Shown one piece after another: positions 62,601-64,000 of a stretch of DNA of 64,000 nt. The translations under genes were made by a program, and so were the position numbers. This stretch comes from Mucilaginibacter lappiensis (GTDB lineage Bacteria; Bacteroidota; Bacteroidia; Sphingobacteriales; Sphingobacteriaceae): assembly GCF_900155965.1 (NCBI RefSeq), contig NZ_FTMG01000004.1:248001-312000 (forward strand), in the 5' to 3' direction. Numbering within the stretch: the stretch's first letter is position 1; each line of letters starts with the position of its first letter. Under the pieces are notes generated by a model. The model saw only the letters and a program-made list of their open reading frames with translations. It ran no database searches and was not told the origin of the DNA.

Positions 62601-62840
62601 AAATTACGCCAGGTTACTTTAGGCTACACCATTCCTAAAAATGTGTTGGGCAGCACTCCCTTTAACTCTATAACGGTATCATTGGTTGCCAGAAACCTGT
62701 GGACGATTATGAAACGTTCAGATAATATAGATCCTGAATCTAACTTTGCACCTGGAATTAATTATGCAGGTATCGAAGGTACAAGTGTACCAGCGGTTAG
62801 AACTTATGGGTTTAATGTTAACTTCAAATTTAAAAAATAA
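59676..62840 (+). CDS. SusC/RagA-family TonB-linked outer-membrane protein
   Basis: 1054 residues. Signal segment (about 1-42, LALAGIVLINTQTVAHAS) is followed by a CarboxypepD-regulatory-like domain (about 58-140, ISGKVVDEKGEPLVGVSVRIKGTTTGTQTDANGNF). Next come the plug domain (about 150-260, RGVTSASAGSPLFVINGVPMD and TVLKGQSASALYGTRAVNGVILITTKSG) and a 22-strand-type barrel ending YGFNVNFKFKK. It lacks the N-terminal secretin/TonB domain seen when a FecR/sigma pair controls the system, matching their absence here. It imports oligomeric ligands together with the SusD partner. The ligand is unknown. Confidence 0.96.
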   Translation: MKFLKHPMGVHRPWISKSLPLCKLALAGIVLINTQTVAHASPKFTNKLNFNINSSIAKISGKVVDEKGEPLVGVSVRIKGTTTGTQTDANGNFTLDADSKTVLIVSYIGFSTKEVIVGSKTSLTITLLSNNNLNEVVVTALGIKKESKKLGYSVSTVNGNALDKAKESNVALSLEGRVAGLSISGTSGGAGSSARILLRGVTSASAGSPLFVINGVPMDNTQRGQSGEWGGADYGDGIANINPDDIESMTVLKGQSASALYGTRAVNGVILITTKSGKKNSGFGVEYNTNYQMDKVYDNTDFQDQYGQGENGLKPTSVANALSSGNLAWGAKLDGSSVIQLDGKQYAYSKTSDNYTKFYNTGKTFTNTVALTGGGDNGAFRLSLSDLNNHAITPNSGLDRKTFNFNGMQTVIKNLDINVVANYILDNEKNRSGLSDGPGNPNNVQFLAPNEPQSMLAPGYNASGKETSFTNDIYVTNPYFAAYKFVNTTKRERLISSLSAKYSFLPWAYIQGRIGYDNIHDSRLNIEPTGTAYVSGNGNMNTQTSEITEFNTDVLIGAKHDIVKDLLNLDLSVGGNIRKNTFAGTYINGSNFIIPYFYDLSNFPSRSSGNLQPQNLQVNSAYYTADFSIKNFLVLSTTGRYDVYSSIADNIGRGIFTPSVSASFIFSDLTHIEGLDFGKLRLSYAKTSNGAPNYANQVFYSVSNSINGVNAGSFGSTLPNLFLKPFTLSEYEVGTELKFFNDRLGLDVAYFARKTKDEIIPATLDNSAGYTSYYVATASTQNRGVEVEIHGTPFKTSTFSWTPSFNFTYVKNKTLSTNEQNANIGLGTYRPLNATTAFVVGMSGPQIMANDYKRDAKGNIIFDATGNAEITGRIPVGSVTPKFYGGLNNDFNYKNFNMGFLIDYRYGNKILSATSYYSIFRGLNKMTLPGREGGVVGVGVTEAGTPNTVNVPAETYYQNLAKNVSALNALDGSFIKLRQVTLGYTIPKNVLGSTPFNSITVSLVARNLWTIMKRSDNIDPESNFAPGINYAGIEGTSVPAVRTYGFNVNFKFKK

Positions 62841-62845
62841 CTCAG

Positions 62846-64000
62846 ATGAAAAAACGACTAATATATAGTTGCCTGCTTGCTGGTGCTACCTTAATGGCGG
62901 GTTGTACTAAAAACTTCGATAAGATCAATACCGATCCTACTAAAGTGACCGGAGCTTTGTTTAACCCGAATTTTTTAATGGCGCAGGCTCAGATACAATT
63001 CTCAAACCTGGGATATGGCCAATTACTATACCAAAGCATGTGGAGCCAGGCTTTAGCCTCTACTTATGATTATTATGGTAATGGCGACAAATACGTATAT
63101 CGCGGAAGCTTTGATAGTTATAAAGCTAACTTATGGAATAACGGCTACAACGCATCCACCCTTATTGATGAGATGAAAAACCTGATTAAAGGTAATGCAA
63201 CCTATAACAATCTTGATAACTGTGGTACTATTATGCGTATGATGATATTGGAGCGAGTAACAGACACTCATGGTGATGTCCCATTTTCACAGGAAGGACA
63301 AGCAAAAGCGGGTATATTTACCCCTGTATTTGATAGCCAGCAAAGCATTTACGCTTCTATGCTTGATCAATTAGATAAAGCAACTGCTGCTCTAGATGCT
63401 TCTCAGGCAGGGCCTACCAGTGATTTGTTTTATGGGGGTAATATTGCTCAATGGAAAAAGTTAGGTTATTCGTTAATGTTAAGAGCGGCTATGCGTTTAA
63501 CAAAGGTTGATGCCACTACCGCTCAAAAGTATGCCGAGAAAGCTTATGCAGGTGGTACCATGAGTTCTATTGCTGATAATGCCAAAGTAAAAGCTGATTA
63601 CACTAACGGTAATGGTAATGCTGATGCTGGTTCTTTGTTAGTAACTGACGATTTCAGGGAAGTACGCTGGGGTAAAACCCTGTTCGATTATATGAACAGT
63701 ACTAATGATCCACGTATTAATGCAATAGGCGAAATTTCTGCAGGTACTGGTAAAAAAGCCAATGAAACAGAAGTTGCCGGCATTTTACCTGTGGGTATAC
63801 AAGTTGGTATGCCAAATGGTTATGACTTAGGTGGTGGTGCAACTGATATTTCGAAGGCATCAAATTATCCGGGTACAAGCCCTGCGGATCCAACGGTTAC
63901 TAATGATGCTCCTGCTCCTGTTGGTAACTACTCCCGTCCAAAATTTGCTGTATACGATGATCGTAACCGTTTTAATTACCTGTTAACTTATGGTGAAACC
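62846..64000 (+). CDS. SusD/RagB-family lipoprotein, C-terminus beyond window
   Basis: ATG at 62846 lies 5 bp after the SusC stop. The frame is open to the right edge with 385 codons visible. The lipoprotein signal is MKKRLIYSCLLAGATLMAGC (Cys20). The helical body shows NFDKINTDPTKV, the TPR-like stretch MRMMILERVTDTHGDVPFS and WKKLGYSLMLRAAMRLTKVD, typical of the SusD-like_2 group (commonly paired with SusC proteins of this length). It binds the ligand on the cell surface and forms the lid of the SusC barrel. It is partial only because the window ends. Confidence 0.93.
   Translation, partial: MKKRLIYSCLLAGATLMAGCTKNFDKINTDPTKVTGALFNPNFLMAQAQIQFSNLGYGQLLYQSMWSQALASTYDYYGNGDKYVYRGSFDSYKANLWNNGYNASTLIDEMKNLIKGNATYNNLDNCGTIMRMMILERVTDTHGDVPFSQEGQAKAGIFTPVFDSQQSIYASMLDQLDKATAALDASQAGPTSDLFYGGNIAQWKKLGYSLMLRAAMRLTKVDATTAQKYAEKAYAGGTMSSIADNAKVKADYTNGNGNADAGSLLVTDDFREVRWGKTLFDYMNSTNDPRINAIGEISAGTGKKANETEVAGILPVGIQVGMPNGYDLGGGATDISKASNYPGTSPADPTVTNDAPAPVGNYSRPKFAVYDDRNRFNYLLTYGET

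Noticed and set aside
52732..62840. A single polysaccharide utilisation locus joining GH51 with SusC/SusD
   Set aside because: They are separated by 5 kb of unrelated genes on both strands, so one transcript or regulon is not supported.
1..64000. CRISPR array, tRNA, rRNA or integrase/attachment sites
   Set aside because: No regularly spaced repeats, cloverleaf sequence, ribosomal RNA stretch or recombinase gene was seen on either strand by eye.

Overview
The window reads as a chromosome segment of a Bacteroidota bacterium of the Sphingobacteriaceae type; a Mucilaginibacter or Pedobacter relative is my inference. Supporting signs are a SusC/SusD pair, long MacB/FtsX-like permeases in tandem, promoters of the Bacteroidota type (TTG, about 20 bp, TAnnTTTG), few Shine-Dalgarno sites, and an AT-leaning composition. 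I saw no rRNA, tRNA, insertion sequence, prophage or CRISPR array.

Positions 1-25631 form one functional block. Eight FtsX-type ABC permeases (the first runs off the left edge) lie on the minus strand behind one ATPase and one MacA/HlyD-type adaptor. A secreted DUF4097-like solenoid protein closes the adaptor-led unit, followed by a strong terminator. A second unit of three permeases starts just beyond it. Divergently transcribed are an NtrC-type response regulator and its histidine kinase. A 30-bp motif lies upstream of both minus-strand units, in each case exactly 63 bp before a sigma-54-like -24 box, so the two-component pair probably drives both units.

Positions 25900-30600 hold a MocR-type regulator with an acetyltransferase and an MFS exporter. 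CTGTACC-type sites spaced 30 bp apart occur in front of both the regulator and the acetyltransferase. An FMN reductase and a secreted thioredoxin-like protein follow. Positions 30600-39740 carry htpG, two small proteins, an ethanolamine module (eutB, eutC, permease) and a Tat-exported TIM-barrel protein. This stretch is bracketed by two inward-facing copies of a 290-nt non-coding element with its own promoter and 5' hairpin. The copies align without a gap and are the strongest candidate here for something undescribed.

Positions 39740-50860 (minus strand) carry a GH63-like glucosidase, a RidA / D-threonine-aldolase-like / M19 dipeptidase operon, outer-membrane barrels, a duplicated DoxX-like membrane protein and a lipoprotein with the PAP2/vanadium haloperoxidase motifs. 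Positions 51000-54300 (plus strand) encode a split YeeE/YedE sulfur transporter with a TlpA-type thioredoxin, then a GH51 arabinofuranosidase. Positions 54385-57203 (minus) encode an FAD oxidoreductase, a beta-carbonic anhydrase and a cysteine-free peroxiredoxin-fold protein. Positions 57616-64000 (plus) encode an L,D-transpeptidase lipoprotein and a SusC/SusD pair, the latter cut by the right edge. Several intergenic gaps hold palindromic REP-like repeats.
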